A stretch of DNA of 64,000 nt from Phascolomyces articulosus (Eukaryota > Mucoromycota > Mucoromycetes > Mucorales > Lichtheimiaceae). Position numbers and translations under genes: made by a program. The notes under the pieces were generated by a model. That model did not search any database. It worked only from the letters and a program-made list of their open reading frames with translations, and was not told the DNA's origin. The DNA lies in NCBI GenBank assembly GCA_025677815.1, contig JAIXMP010000009.1, positions 1,302,001-1,366,000 of the forward strand, in the 5' to 3' direction. Of this stretch, positions 1-14,315 are shown piece by piece. Position 1 is the first letter of the stretch; every line of letters begins with the position of its first letter.

Positions 1-3000
1 CAAAACATGTGAAACCCGTAGCAATCTATGCTAGATTTTGTGTACTTGATACTTTTCAAAAGCATGATCTATCGCTATTTCAAAGAGTGCAACAAATCTA
101 CCAGATTTACTACTGTTGCCTCTTTATACATGATACTGGCAGCTTTATGCCCAATGAAAAGTTCTTCCAAAAAGGTCTATTCAAGCTTCACAGTGAACTG
201 AATTCGAGATGGTTTAATCCTACTATAATTTCTCAACCTAAGGCTTGCCAAATTTCAAAGCCTTGATTCAAAATTTCTTGAATACATTATTCAAGCAACA
301 AGCTACCTTTTTGTTATTAACAAAAATAGTTGGATTCAACAGCACTTTGATAGGTTTTCAAAATCTCTTGATACATTTAGATATGCAATTACATGACCCA
401 ACAACAATAAGGACATGATAATAATCAGGATTTAAAAATAAAATAGCAAAACCAGACCTTTCAAGAATTGAGTGTCAAGAAGCCATTATGTACAGCCGTG
501 TGGTGTTTAACCAATATTATATAATATAACCTAATATTAGGCACTGCTCATGTATCATAATTATTAGTATTATCTATTCTCCAAATAATTAGCCTTTCTT
601 TTTTTATCATATTTATCACTCTTAATTTTGTATATGTACGAAAATATAAGAAAGCATCTCAATATTATTCAATTAGTTTACTATGTATTATATATTGATT
701 AATAGGAATTAAAACATAATCGCTCATCATCATCTTGCTATTAAATAATAAGAAATATTATTATGTATATTATCCCATCTAGCACAGTTTCTTTTGCTTA
801 CGTAGTTCTTTTTTTTTTTATCTAAATATGAATTCTTTCAAGTAATATGTGATGCTATAATGGTAGTAATATAAGAATCAGCACCATGTATTATGTCAAG
901 ACACTTTCTTCCAAACAATGAACGTACTCCACCAATTTACGTAATCAAATTAATATTTTAGGGACTATATATATTTTAAGTACGCTATTATTATATATAC
1001 AAAACATCAAAGGATGGTACCCTTGAAAAGAAACTAAACGCATTGCTCTTTGGGTATTTAATCATAAAACATCACTATGATGTGTGCGTTATAATATGAG
1101 CATTATTACTAGAAGCTAAAAAAAAAGTGTACTGATCAGCTGGAACCAACTTTTCTCTTCCTTTAATTTGAAACTTTTTAAACTTTTCGCTGTATTCATG
1201 TATGTATTTCTCTTTTTATGTTTATATGATAATCTACATACAACAAACAACAACAGCAACAACAACAATAATAAAAGAACAGAAAGAGAAGAAAAAGCCA
1301 ATACAGCTACATATTTAACATTATTAGGGTGAGTGCCCAAGAAACCATGAGTGGTGGTGGAAAACAGTGGAAGTAATGGCAAGCATGATAAGAAGAAGGA
1401 GAGTAAATGGTGATTCAAAGGCTAAGATGGAAGATTAAAATGTCAACGATAGAAGCAGCGACAGCAGCAACTTTCTTCATCTAACGGTACTACCACTCCT
1501 ATTTGTCATTGCCCTCCCACCGTTATCACTCAAAGAACATTGAGCCATTCTCTGGCACCACCACCACCACCACCACAGGAACGACAACCAAGAAAAATAA
1601 AACCAACAAAAAATGGTTTCTGATCAGTTTATAATAAATACTCTTTTTTTCATAAACCATGATTTTTTATTCTATCTTTCAATCAATACTATTTAAAATT
1701 TTTCCTTCATTTTCAAAGAATTGTCGGCAAGGATCATGTCAATGCGATGTACAATTTTTGCCAAACAAAAAAAAAAAATACGTACTTGCTTGAGCCAAGG
1801 CCCAAACCATAATTATAGCTAAGGCTGATAAATATTATATTTTTAAATAGCCAAGAGTATTCTGTTGACTTTGCATGTGTTGCCAATCAAAATTGCTGTA
1901 TATAAATAGGAACGTTTCTTTTTTTCAAAGGAAATAAGCATGTTTTCCATGAAATCATTCACACTACAACCGCTATTATTATTACCATGCACCACATGTT
2001 GTTGTATAAGCCAACAAAATATAACTTTATTGTACTTTTTTAATAAAACCTATATACATTCACTATACTTCTACCTCTCTTAAATCTCACTAATACTATG
2101 ACTTTACAAATTACAGACTATTATAACTTATTTATCGATTGTAATATACTTTACTTTTATTCAGTAAATGATCACAGCAAGAACAACTGACTGTTTTATG
2201 TGTTACGATCAAACAATAGTAACAAATTGAATCGATAGGGTTTGTATACCGACGGCGTACTTAATACGAATATGCATTTTATTTTTGCAGCATGATGTCC
2301 ATCATCATAGTCATTCAAGATGACTGATATCCAACATTTCTGATAACAACACTGCGTACTGCAATCATGGTCAATAGAAAAAAAAATGTGGCGCGTCGCT
2401 ATGTAATAAATAAAGAATGACTATTTCCTAGCAAAACAACAACAACCTATGACAAAAAGACGAACCGATGATACTTTTACAAACAAATGGCTTTTCTTAT
2501 ATCTTCAAGTCGTATCCAAAAAAGAAAGTCTCTGGCATTTATTTTTGGCATCATATGAGCATATACATAAAAAAAAATCTACTTCTTGTTTCGTATTACT
2601 TTATCATTTAGACTTGGTCGATGACTACTATAATACATAAGGATATTGAATTCGAAGGTTCTAGCCAACATGAAAGATTTACGGACACGTGGATCGATGT
2701 ACCCTCATCCAACAATTTATTTTCTAACCGATGACTTTTTGTGATCGATTTTATTTTTTTATGCTTCCGGATTTACCGATGATAGTTATTCCCCCACATC
2801 ACACACACGCACGCACACTCACACTCATAGCAAAGCATAAGTATCTTCTCTTTATTCGTCGTCATTTTTGTTGTTATGATGCATGTATTACAAACAATGG
2901 CTTTTTTCTATTCATGGTAAATCCGTAAGAAACAGTACTTACTGATATGTAAGCATTGAAAGGTACCCTTGTATTACCTTTCTATTATTGCAGAAAGATC

Positions 3001-3139
3001 ATTTCACTCCCCACTTGTTGTCTTGTCGTGGTCGTCGACCCAGAATCCATCATTATAAATATATTTCGGGTCTTTTTTTTGTTGCATTATAATTTTTTAT
3101 TTCTTTTCTTTTAACATATTGTTTCCAACCAGAAAAACC
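1..3139. other. Intergenic region with weak coding relics
   Basis: No gene can be modelled with confidence here. Bases 1-280 have an 85-codon open frame on the plus strand, and on the minus strand a similarly word-like frame broken by several stops; either could be an old gene relic. Around 1,240-1,640 (+) there is an Asn-rich open segment ending near a GTGAGT donor-like site, then a Pro-rich open segment ending in a stop. I could not join these in frame. The rest is AT-rich with homopolymer runs. Confidence 0.4.
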
Positions 3140-4791
3140 ATGTCTTTCACTCAAAGAAGTCTTGATTTTGGTATGTGTCTATTTTCGTGTTGAATATTTT
3201 GATGTATGATATTAACTACTCAAATTATCTATTCTCTATTATATAAACTATATAAACGGATGGTGACAACTCTACCACTTTGTTACGCAAAAAAAAAAAA
3301 CAGATATTGAAAGCAAGTACCATGAAAAATTGATTGATTATATGCTGGCTCCTTTCTTTATTATGCATTTGTTTCTAATCAATATCATTGTCACTTTAAA
3401 AAAAATAGTGGAAACTTATGGAAGCGATGAAATCACACCACAGATGGGTGTTGCTGGAAGTATCCTCATCATCTTTGGATTGTATTTAACGACTTTAGGT
3501 GTTCATATGCTTCGTCCAACATTAGGAATCGTGGGCTTTCTTACTTTTGGTATGTCCATTTTTTTTATAAATCAAATCATTCCTGTTGTATAGTAATCAT
3601 CTTATGATATTGTTTTGTTTTGTTTTCTTGACTAAATTAGGCACATTGACATGGATTGGACTTGCCAATAGTCGACCAGATGGAGGATATTCAAATGATC
3701 CTATTACCATGATAACTGTCCCTGCAGGATTAGGAATCTTGGGAGCCACATGTTATATTATTTTAGAACGCTATACCGCTTGTCTTATTGGTGGTAAGTT
3801 TATTTTTAATAAATAATGATAATATATAAGGAAAAGAGTTTTCTATCTAACATTTACATATCATGTATAAACAAAAAAAAACATGCATGATACCCAGGTC
3901 TTGGAGGTCTAGCTCTTGGTCTTTATATTTGTTCTTGGCAAGCGAACCATGTTATTACACAGGTATGCTATTTTTATAGTCTAAATACACGTACCATTTT
4001 GTTCATTAGAATGTTTGTTTGTTTATTTGGTGGTGCACCACTGTTATTATTATTTATAGGATGTGGTGCGTGCATGTTTTCTAGCAGTCTTGCCATTGTT
4101 TATGACTGCTTTGACATTTATGACACAGCATTATGTCCTTTTATTTTCTACTGCATTGGCTGGTAGTTTTACATTTATCATTGGTATTGATTTTTTAACA
4201 CATACCGGGTATTTATCTGGCATCAAAGGCGTATTGGACCATACCCATCAAGCACCTTATATCATCACCACCCATGTCTATGTCATGCTATCCATGGTGA
4301 TTGTTCTTTGCTTGATTTCTTGTGGGTGGCAATATTTTCATAATAGTAGACAAAATAATCATCACGGTGGCAGTGGTGATATATTGATGAAGCATGGAGG
4401 GCATAGTGATGAGGAAGTCATGACGGCCGTTCTAGCAGCAGGAGCAGGAGGTGGTGGTGGATTTTCATCCCGTTCTTCGTTTGCTGGTGGTGGTAGCAAT
4501 GGAAAGGTTGATCTTCCAGGAAATGGCGGTACGGGTGATATGGGCGGTAGCAACAGAAGTCATGGCAATATGAGTATTGGAAACGGATTTGGTGGCAGTA
4601 ATATTAATGATATTGGATTTGGTAACAATAATCATGGCCTTGGTATGGGTGGTGGTAATAATGATGTTGGTTTTGGCCATAATAATCCAGGTTCTGGTAT
4701 GGGTGGCAATGGTGATGGTATGGTGGGTGCAGTTGATACTGTAATGCACAATCTTCCTCATCATCCATACCCCTCTTCTCGATTCTATTAA
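3140..4791 (+). CDS. Polytopic membrane protein, TMEM198/TM7SF3 (DUF4203) type
   Basis: Five exons join in frame (3140-3170, 3304-3549, 3641-3793, 3898-3962, 4060-4791) to give 408 residues, and every junction has a GT donor and an AG acceptor. The first ATG follows an A-rich leader and there is no competing upstream start. The protein has about seven hydrophobic segments between residues ~20 and ~250. Gly-rich pairs such as GLGGLALGLYIC and the motif GSFTFIIGIDF followed by GY match the pattern of the TM7S3/TM198-like domain. From about residue 265 on, the tail is hydrophilic and very rich in Gly, Asn, His and Met, probably cytoplasmic and disordered. Fungal members are mostly uncharacterised integral membrane proteins, so transport or scaffolding roles would be guesses. 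The next gene lies convergent, 332 bases away. Confidence 0.8.
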
Positions 4792-5123
4792 CAATTTTTT
4801 TTTTGTAATTCATCCTTAAACACGTGTTGTATTTATATATCCTACTCTTCTCCTCCTAATTGACCATCATCCATTCATATATTATTAATTTTCTGTAACC
4901 ATCTTTCTTTTCCAGGAAAAAAAATCAAAGTATTTCTTTATATATATATATATTTAATAGTTAGTGTTATCCAGAAATAATAAAAAAAAGAGGTGGCACA
5001 AACGTATCATACAAGTAAAAATGTTTTACACACTAAAAGGTCAAATGCAAAGAAAGGGTGTGGAAAGGGGAAAAGTGCGGGAGTTGATGAATTTGTTTTT
5101 TATAGAGTTGCAATGCGTTAACG

Positions 5124-8100
5124 TCATGAGTTATTAGTCGTCGTATTATTATTATTACTATTATTGTTGGTAGTAGTAGTGGTAGTAGATGTTGTTGTTG
5201 CGGTGGTGGTATTGGCATTAGCTGCCGCTGCTGCCTTTTTTGCTTGTGCCTGAATTAAAAATAATAAAGAATTCGTCAGTTTTGAAACACGATTCACACC
5301 CACAACCAACCACCTACACAAAACCATATCAAAAAAAAAAAAAAACTGAATCTATACCGTGGATGAAGGACCCACCTTTTTCTCTTTTGCTTCTTGTTTT
5401 GCCAAGCGTCCTTGTTCCTTTAATTCTTCTCGTAATTTACGTCGTTGTTCTTTTTCTGCTGTTCTTTGAGCCTTTTCTTCCAACTTTTGCCGTTTTTTCT
5501 CCGCTCTTTCTGCCTTGATGGCTTGGATTTCTTCTGGTGGTCGCTTTCGTTTGGTTTTACGGTTTTCACCACCAGCGCCACCGGCTCCTCCAGCAGACGC
5601 ACTGTTCATCCCACTATCCTTTAATGGTTTTTTACGATTAGTGGTTGTCTTGTTGGTCGGGGGGTATCGTGGCTTGATGCGATGTCGATTCGGTATGTAT
5701 TCATCCTCAACTAATGTACGCGTTGTATCGGCCAATTTCTTTTGAAACACAGGTTGTAACAATCCAATCAATTGTTTTTCTGTAGTAACAGGTGTAAATG
5801 GAGGTGGAGGTGGGTAGTTTGGTGTAGGCTCTATATTAGATAGTCATTAAATTGAATATGCATGAGAGAGAAAGGCTGGTTACGTATCATTATTATACAT
5901 ATAAACTTTCTTGCTTACCTTTACTTGATCTATACAAATAGATGAATAATTGTTTTGGTGAGTCAATAATTATCATAAAAAAAGGATTGTTTATTAATTT
6001 ATCCCGCTTTGTCACTTACGATTTTGTTTGAATCTTTTCTTTGTTTCCACCAAACCATAATCGTGTAGGAATCTAGAATAAATTTTCCCAAAGCTGAGTA
6101 TCAACAGACTCTTCCAACAAAATTCCCTTACCAGATATTCCAAACTTACCGAAAATGCATCAATATTATATTCTCGATCTAATCCAAGTTCTTTGAATCC
6201 AAAATAATCTTCTCCAATATCTTCACCAAACGATCCACTATCAAAAAACCAAAAAAAGGGTTAAGCATTTAATGTACAAAGAAAAATATTAAGAAAAGGG
6301 TACATACGTGACAAATGTTTCTTCATCTTGAAGGACACCTTCATCGTCCGATTTTTCAATAGGACCCTATACATTTTTTTGGTCGTAAAATAAGTAAAAT
6401 GAAAAGCCATGATCTCTCCCGACTATTTCTTCTCCTTCTAATTAATTTTATATTGCTTACAGTAAGGATATCTTGATAAGATGATTCTAATCTTCGATGT
6501 AATTCATCCAATCGATGACCATACCGTTCCACATCGTCCCGTATATATGATTCCAACTCCGTAATATTTGATACCCCATTTTCATATAATACATGCATTA
6601 AAATTTCCTGAGAGACAACGAAAAAAGGTGTCAGTGATATACTCTTCATCCAAAACGTCTTTCCCTGTTTTTCATCCTACTTACTTCATTTGACATTTGT
6701 CGTCCATAATCATCCCAATAAGAACGTATTGTTCTTCCAACATTTAACATATAATCAATCGCTAATTCAGTCAATACATTTAGTGCTGTGGATTGAGCTC
6801 CTTCAAATCCAGCATGGCCTAATAATTTGGAGAGCGTCCTTTGTATTAACTGAAGACCAGATTTTTGATCAATAATCAGTGGTGGAAGCTGTTTTTTGTT
6901 AGCTGGTACAAGTGCGGTAAGGGCTGTATTAGAAGAGGCGTCTATTAATGGGTCGGCAAGAGATATTGAATTGGCAAGTGTGGATATCTATGCAACATAT
7001 TTTTTTGGGGTTAAAGAAGGATAGTCAATGATATGGTTAAGTTGTTCTTACTCAAACATTTTTTATCCATCAAAGAAGAACACTTACTGGAATATTGTTT
7101 TTAATAGCATTACATTTGGCATATACCACACGCACTTTTTGCAATTGCCTTAAATTTCGATCAACCATACTGCTCAATCCATGGTTAGAAAATCTGACGG
7201 ATGGATACACGTCCAGCGGCACATCCGTATATCTAAAATATACAAAATTTTCAATCACTACTTCGAACCTATTGCACTTTTCAAGAAACTCTCCTTTTTC
7301 TCTACTTACTGCTTCGGTTGTACTGATTCATAATTGGTATCTATGGAACCTCTGCGAACCACACGACCACGTTCTTGATCATCTAAAATATTATCCCGCA
7401 TACTATAAATTTCAGGCAATCCACTGGCAATCATATATTCAGGAAGAAACAAATCGGTTCGCATAGCATCATCTTGTTCTGTTTTGGTTGGTTTAGCGAT
7501 TTTTCGTGAAAAAAAGACATCCAAGTTTTCATCATCACTTGAATCGAACTCCACATCGTCGTACAAGCTAATGCCGGGTCCGTTCCGTTCCGCCCATTTT
7601 GTAAATCGATCACTGGGACATTTGATTAGTTTTTGAACAATTTCAGGTTTATGATGAGCATGTTCTAACATGGCAAATCGTTCCATATCCAATGGCGATC
7701 GAATGATGGCTTCTCTATCTTCAAATGGGAATTGATATTGTTTTTCCGTATCACTCTATTATTTTTTGAATTAATTGGATAAGACGAACTAGAAAAAAAT
7801 CACTATCCTCCCCCATTTCCAAAAAAAAGTCTTACCGCCATTTTTGCTCTTGATTTTTTTGTTAAATCGTGCCATAAATGATCCTGTAATTCAATCAACC
7901 CTTCCATATCCACATAGGTATTTTTTCCATCTTGATCTGTATGCGACCCTCTCACTTGTTTTCCACCATACATTTTATGAGGTGCATGGCCATTGGGTGT
8001 CATATTATCATCAAATGCATCTGAAATGGAGGGCGCTGCACTGGATTCTCGAGTCAATGATCGTTCTCGTGAACTTCGTGGGGGTTCAGATTGAGATGCT

Positions 8101-10508
8101 GGATGTTTATGTCCTCCAGTAGCCTGTCAATAAAAATAAAAGCAACAGTGTTGGTAATGAGCCCAAAAATCCTCATTTGCTGATATAAAAATTCCCCTTT
8201 CTTCCCCCCTTTCACTTTACCTTGCCACGAGATACACGTTGAATATCAGAATCTCCATCTTCACTTGCTTCATCACCAAACTCTTCTGTTTCCTGTTCTG
8301 TTCGATCTTTGATGGTAATATCAGGAACGCGCGCCATTAATCGATCCGTCTTTCTTTTCATGGCATTGGCATGTTTTCGATATTCACTTGTCTATTTCAA
8401 AATTGAAATAAAAATAAAAATAAAAATAAAAAATCAGAACCGTGATTGGAATTCAAGAATGATTTTTGTTTTGATCTTCATTTTTAATTTAAAAAAAATT
8501 ACTATCCGTAAAAGGACATTAATATTTTTGTTACCACATTATTAATCCGACTTACAGGATTCGTATTGTACAGTAAGCAATTTTCATAAATCAAGTACAA
8601 GTCGTCCGAGAATTCCTTTTTGGATTTGTATTGTAATGCCTTCATCTTCTTGGTGACAGTTCCCAAATCCATGGGTCGTTTGATCACTTTTGTAATAATA
8701 ACAATAATCATCATAGTGTCAGAAATACACTTTATCATCCATGGGAACATCTTATATCCCTCCCACCCAATCCATCTCCCCTTTTTTCCTTGGTAAACTA
8801 TTCCGTTCCCTTCCATTATTTTACCTTCAAAATAATCGGGTGCTTCACGTTTACTGACTTTGTTAAGGAATGGCCCAGAATGTTCCTAAAATGATACATG
8901 TATATTCAATTTAGTCAATTTCCAATTCCATCAAAGATAATCCTCCAACATATAATACATACCGTAAAATTCTTTAGATCCGTCAATACTTTTTCACACG
9001 CTTCATATAGTTCCTCTTGCCCAATTTTATCATCACTTGCCTACAAAAAATCACAATATCAATAAGGTGTCAATAATCTCATTTTTTCATTTTGTTTCTA
9101 TTCTATTTTGTCTTATCCTATCATACCCATTTCGTTCGATGTGGTTTAAAGTCGGACAAGAGATTTCGAATATCACGATCGGAAAGAGTTGTCTTTTGTC
9201 TATTGGCGGCAATTCCTTGAAGTAGATACTGTAATTTTTTTTTGGGGGGGGGAGAATTAGACCATAAATACCGTTGAAAATATAGATTTGCACCTGTCAT
9301 ATTTTTTTCTTCTTACCTTTAAATTAAAGTTTCCTGTTGTATTTAATATTGAAAGCTATATTTGATAATAAGTGTGTATGAGTTAATGAGCTATCCGGAA
9401 TGAAGGTCATTGATCACTTATTTTCCCCAAATCCAATATTTTTTTTTACCGAATGTTCCTCCGCAGGATCCTTTTCTTCTTCCTCATTCATTTCTTCCTG
9501 GGCTTCTGATTCCTATTATTGTTATTGTTGTTATTTAATGGAAATTAAGTATTTCTTCATCCATCGGATTTGAGTAACCTATTCCACTTCTCTCTAATTA
9601 CCTCTAATTTTTGCAATTCAACCATTGCAGTACGATCTTGATCCAATGTATGAAAAACATCGATCAGTGGTGTATTGATATTGAATGTAGGCACAGTTGC
9701 GTCGTTTTTGGATGCTAATTGAGGGGATATGGATGTTAAAAATCTCTTTTTTTTTAAAAAAAAAAAGACTTGGATTTCCTCTTTACCACTCTCAAAATAA
9801 AACAATCACTCTTTTTTTTTTTTTGTTGAACGTTCTCTAACCTGTATCTTCATTGGATGATGATGAAGAAGCATTTGGAGCGGATGCGTTTGTAGAAGAA
9901 TTCAAAAAAGAAGGAGGGGTCGCTGTCGTTGGATGATGATTACTATGATTATTACTACTATCTTCTTCCTTTTTTACTGGTACCAAAGGTATTTCAGAAT
10001 CAAGGGATGCCGATTGCGATTGCGATCCGGTAGAGGATGGACGTTGCTGTGGTAATTGCTGTGGTGATGACGATGACGCTGGCCTGTTATTCTGAGTAAT
10101 AGTATTCGGTATATCAGGTAACTGTAACGACCGCGTTTCTTGACATATTCGATCCAAGTCTATTATTTTCGCGTGTTGACAGCAAAGACGTTCGGAATGA
10201 TAGACATGGGGTATAAACTGTTCTGTCAACATGGCACGTACTCGCATGGCGGATAAAGCGCGTTCAGATATCGGATAAGCATGGTAATCTTCGTTCGTCC
10301 CATTGATAAATGCATACCATTGACTATATGACTCGACAGCTGCTTCGAAATGGTGCGATTCTGTACTCGTTAAAAATGTATTATGAAGATCGTTTTTAAT
10401 GATCTCCTTGGATAATACAAATGTCAGTTGTGGCCAAGGAGGCAAACCGTGGTGTAATAATAATTGACGTTGCTGTTCTTCGTCTTCTTCTTCTTGTCGA
10501 TGCAACAT
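5124..10508 (-). CDS. SAGA complex subunit Spt7 (bromodomain and histone fold)
   Basis: A gene of about 15 exons, read from the ATG at 10508 to the TGA at 5124. Spt7 is the scaffold subunit of the SAGA histone acetyltransferase co-activator in the nucleus. The first exon (about 223 residues) ends in a Ser/Asn/Pro-rich linker. Exons around 8.9-8.2 kb build a bromodomain: the join [17 protein letters not shown] is in frame, and LLYNTNP carries the acetyl-lysine-contacting Asn. A histone-fold region follows at 6.85-6.5 kb ([20 protein letters not shown], then [13 protein letters not shown]), and then the [11 protein letters not shown] segment typical of Spt7. The tail is a Lys/Glu-rich coiled stretch ending in Ala/Asn/Thr homopolymers. 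Exon ends inside domains agree with GT/AG sites, for example YNTNP|GTAAGT at about 8,558. Short exons make some internal boundaries uncertain. The order bromodomain then histone fold excludes other bromodomain proteins. Confidence 0.85.
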
Positions 10509-13500
10509 CGTTTTGGATTGTATTGTATATATATTTTCTTCTTTTTTTTTTTAATATGAAATGGTGATCGTTTTCAAGAAGGGTGTTTTTGTACAAAATA
10601 AAAAGAAAAGAAATAAAAAAAAAAAGAGAGAGAATACGTAGTCGTTGGGTTGTCGGTTTTTATGTATAGAGGTTGGTTGGGTTGGTGCAAAAAAAGTTAT
10701 GCTGTTATAGGTTTATTTATATATATATATATATATATATTATGTGGCGGAAAAAAAACACCTTCACTCCCCCTTTTTTTTGTTTTTTTTTTTCGCGTGG
10801 TCCTCAATAGAAATGGTCGATTAGATGAAGGGAACAGCTTTGGTTAAGATAATATACCAATGATTATTGTTTTTTTTACGTCGTTTCGCGAAAGTTAATA
10901 AAGCAGGAAAAAGAAAGGTGTTATAATAAAAATAAGGGCTAGTTTGCTTTTTTGGTGAAAACCACAAGTCACTATAAAGTCAAATTCAGATGACCTTTAT
11001 TATTGTTATGGTTTTATAGACACGAATCAATAATGTGCCTTGTTATCATGAATCATGATAAAGTACCAAAGGCGAACCGTTCGATATCCATCAGTATTTT
11101 ATATAGAGAGGAAATCCAAACAGAAATGTAGTTTTTGCTAGTTACTAATGGGGTCTCGTTGATGAACCAATGACAACGTAAAAAGTTTAAATTCGTTTTA
11201 TCAGAAGTAGTAATGATAGCATCCAACTAACACCATGAACCAATTATCATAGTTATTAAACTTTTTTCGCTTGTATGTCAAGATCTTTGTGCTGCGGTGT
11301 AGACAATTACTACTTTGTTGCTAGCGAATGTAATGTTACCTATAAGAAAAAGATACCATTGACGTATTTTACGGACAATAGTTTCAGTGTTGCTCCTGAT
11401 CATAGCTTTTGATTCCCCATACCTACTATATATGTGAATTCTTGTTATCATGATCCGGATAAAGAAAAATATGGCTATACCAATTAGATGATTGTGTCTG
11501 TTGATCGTAGTCAAATTGATCACAACTGCTATTGTGTATTTGTTTAAGTTATATAACATTCCCCCTGTTAACGATGTGCCATATCATCCAGTCTATTATT
11601 ATTTATCATGTAGTAATATACTACGGTCATATTGAACGTAGACTGCTGGTGTTTTGATCATAACTACCCAATCTATGAGACACAAATATATAAAATCACG
11701 TTTACAAATATCGCAACCCTTTTCACTTTCTATATCCTGTCTTCTTTATATATACGTATCTTGCACATGATGAATATATATAAAAATTGTTGGATGAAAG
11801 TATATTTTTTTGGTTCGATCAAAATACACTCTTGGTACTTTAGTATCGTATTTTCAACATCCAATATATAAATAATCAGGAATTCATTCCAAAAATAAAA
11901 CAATAGATATTATCATGGCATGAATTGCGTTACATATACCACACAGTATAATAGTTGATAAAAAAACTGTGTTAAGAGAATATAGATGAGGGAAAAGATT
12001 CATCAGTGAGTACCTTAAGTAAGAAGAATACGTGACAAAATCAACGTTAGAAAATTTTTTCGCAAAAGACAAAATGAAGCACAATAGAAGAAACAAAGGA
12101 GAGAGAAATAGCGTGGAGTAAAAAAGAACCTTTTATTTTGTTTATGAATATGCTTTACGTAAAGAAAACCGAAGTGTGATATAGAGAAAGTATAAAAAGA
12201 AATGAAAAATAATTTTTGTTGGTATATAATTCCATCGTCTTTATTAAGGTCCGCACGTATATGATTATACCTTAGCCAGGTGAGTATATATCTGGTAATT
12301 TCAATTGATCGAATTGCTGAAGAGTAATGTATAGTAGGTAACTGGCATTGGCAATTAGAAATTTGGATTTGCCATAACGTTAGGATACCTTCCGTAATTG
12401 GAAGCTTGGCCATGTGATCTAAGACCAGATCGTAGCTTAATAGTCTTGCTTAATGAGTTTATTCAAGCGCAATATCGATCATAGTCGATAATGGCAAATC
12501 TATACATACAATAAATATTAGCTTTGATCCATTTTATATGTTATATACAGCCCATTTCTTCTTCTTCACTATTTTCTCTTCACTTCCTTAAGCTACTGGT
12601 TATTATGCCATCCACCACGATTATTTGTTTAGATCAAATCTTTCAACGTACTTTGTTCTTTTAGGGTTATATCTGAGTCACTCCATGAATTATACTATAC
12701 CTATTACATGCAAGGTTATTCCCGTATGCTTCAGAGCATAGCCATATATTATAATAAATGTAAAAAAAGAGTTAGGAAAAGCATTTTTTAAAGCAACCAT
12801 CATTAATTCTAAATATACATACATCTTTGACATTATCCCACGTATCATTAACAATTTCGGAACCATCTGATAATTATAATCCATCATAATTTTTGTAAAA
12901 TTTTTCTTTGATCGAATCCCAATTAGCAACAAAATAACTTCGTTAACCAATGTTGGTAGTATCAATTGTAATACAGATGGATGAGAGGCGTGAAATATAT
13001 GATTCATGGAATATCAATCCCTGTCGAAATAGCACCAAAAAAAGAAAAAAGAAAACTGCTTGAAGTGGCATTCTAGGTTTATCTTTTGCACAATACTTGA
13101 CCGCTCTTCCCATATCAACCAATTATTTTTTTGTTGTTAATATATATATGTCATTATAGATCTCTCCATCTAATGTACTCTTCTCTTTTTTATTTTTTTG
13201 GAACTAAGGCAAACAATATCATAATATATCTCTTTCTTTATCTATTGCCTCCCCTTGCTGTTTTATTTATGACAATAAGTGTGTCTATTCCCGACACTTA
13301 CTATTCCTCCTTTTACCCTCTAAAATGGAAGCGTACGGCCTTTTATTATTCCATTTTTTTTAACACGTTATTTACTTTTGAAAAAAAAAATTCCAGTAAC
13401 TCTATGTCCCACACCAATGCAATTAGTAGCATTGGGTTGGGTGTGGTTTATTACCTTGAAATGACAAAAGATCGAAAATACTCACGTACAATCTTATTTG

Positions 13501-14315
13501 CTTCGTTTACATATAAGCATAGCAGGTTGTCTGTCAATCTATGAAAGAAGGTATCATCGTTATTAAAATTAGAATAATAATGTAATAAATACAAGTTGCT
13601 GGTAAGGAAAAATAAAAAAGAACACGTTTTTATGAACTGTTTTGCTGTTCGGTTATTGTCTTTTTGTACCAAGATGATTGGATAGGATTTGTGGAAGAAA
13701 ACAAAAATATAAAAACCTTCCTAAAAATGCCTGCACTTGGATGTTAAGGAATGATGGAATCTTTTTCGTAGTTATAATGATAATGTCATTATTTCTAATG
13801 GAACAATATTTGCTGGATATACAACTCACACTCACAGGGATGATTCATACGAGGAGATGGCAGTAAATATACAGTAAGATAATATGGTCCATTCTATACA
13901 CATTATGATGACTTTTTGATACTGATGATTTCTCCTATAAGAAGCAAACATATAAATTTACAACTGTATAAAATGCAATTCTTTTTGTTTTCTATATCCT
14001 TTCTGATTTATATATTACTTTACATGAATAAGTGAGTATATTATGCTTCTTCAATAATCTGTGTCTTTGTGTGACATTAAATGACAACATAGGGGAACTC
14101 ACAAGAATATCGATATTAAATAATAATTATATTGCTTGAACAAAATAACAATTGGTATTCAGCGATAGTAACGATATTTAACAATAAATGAAAGGAAAAT
14201 AGTCATTACAATGTTTATATATATGAAAGAAAGTATTTTTTTTATTTCATTTCTATTATTACATCATATAATATTGACAGGTATAATAATAATATAATAC
14301 AATTTTTTTAAAAGT
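10509..14315. other. Gene-poor AT-rich region with decayed coding fragments
   Basis: No intact gene is supported. A TA dinucleotide run lies near 10,717-10,740. Minus-strand fragments that read like decayed protein occur at about 11,060-11,559, 12,015-12,413 (starting MAKLPITEGILTLWQ) and 12,690-13,007. In the last, a second frame reads DGSEIVNDTWDNVKDVCIF, so the frames have been disturbed. They could be remnants of one or more repeats. I recognise no family and see no splice pattern that rescues them. Confidence 0.35.
11060..11559 (-). pseudogene. Possible decayed coding fragment, unknown family
   Basis: One frame from about 11,559 contains GESKAMIRSNTETIVRKIRQ followed by a hydrophobic segment. 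After stops and frame changes the strand continues with LDAIITTSDKTNLNFLRCHW and further protein-like text to about 11,060. The amino-acid composition is less biased than the surrounding noise, which is why it is listed. Isolated stops and the absence of good splice sites argue that it is dead. No function can be proposed. Confidence 0.2.

Noticed and set aside
1240..1640. Candidate small gene with Asn-rich and Pro-rich parts
   Set aside because: No combination of donor and acceptor sites joined the parts in frame, and no start context was convincing.
4362..4813. Three minus-strand open frames over the Gly/Asn-rich tail
   Set aside because: Shadows of the repetitive tail of the TMEM198-type gene, with no introns or homology of their own.
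5240..5745. Plus-strand hydrophobic open frames
   Set aside because: Antisense of Lys/Glu-rich Spt7 exons, which gives Leu/Phe/Ser-rich shadows.
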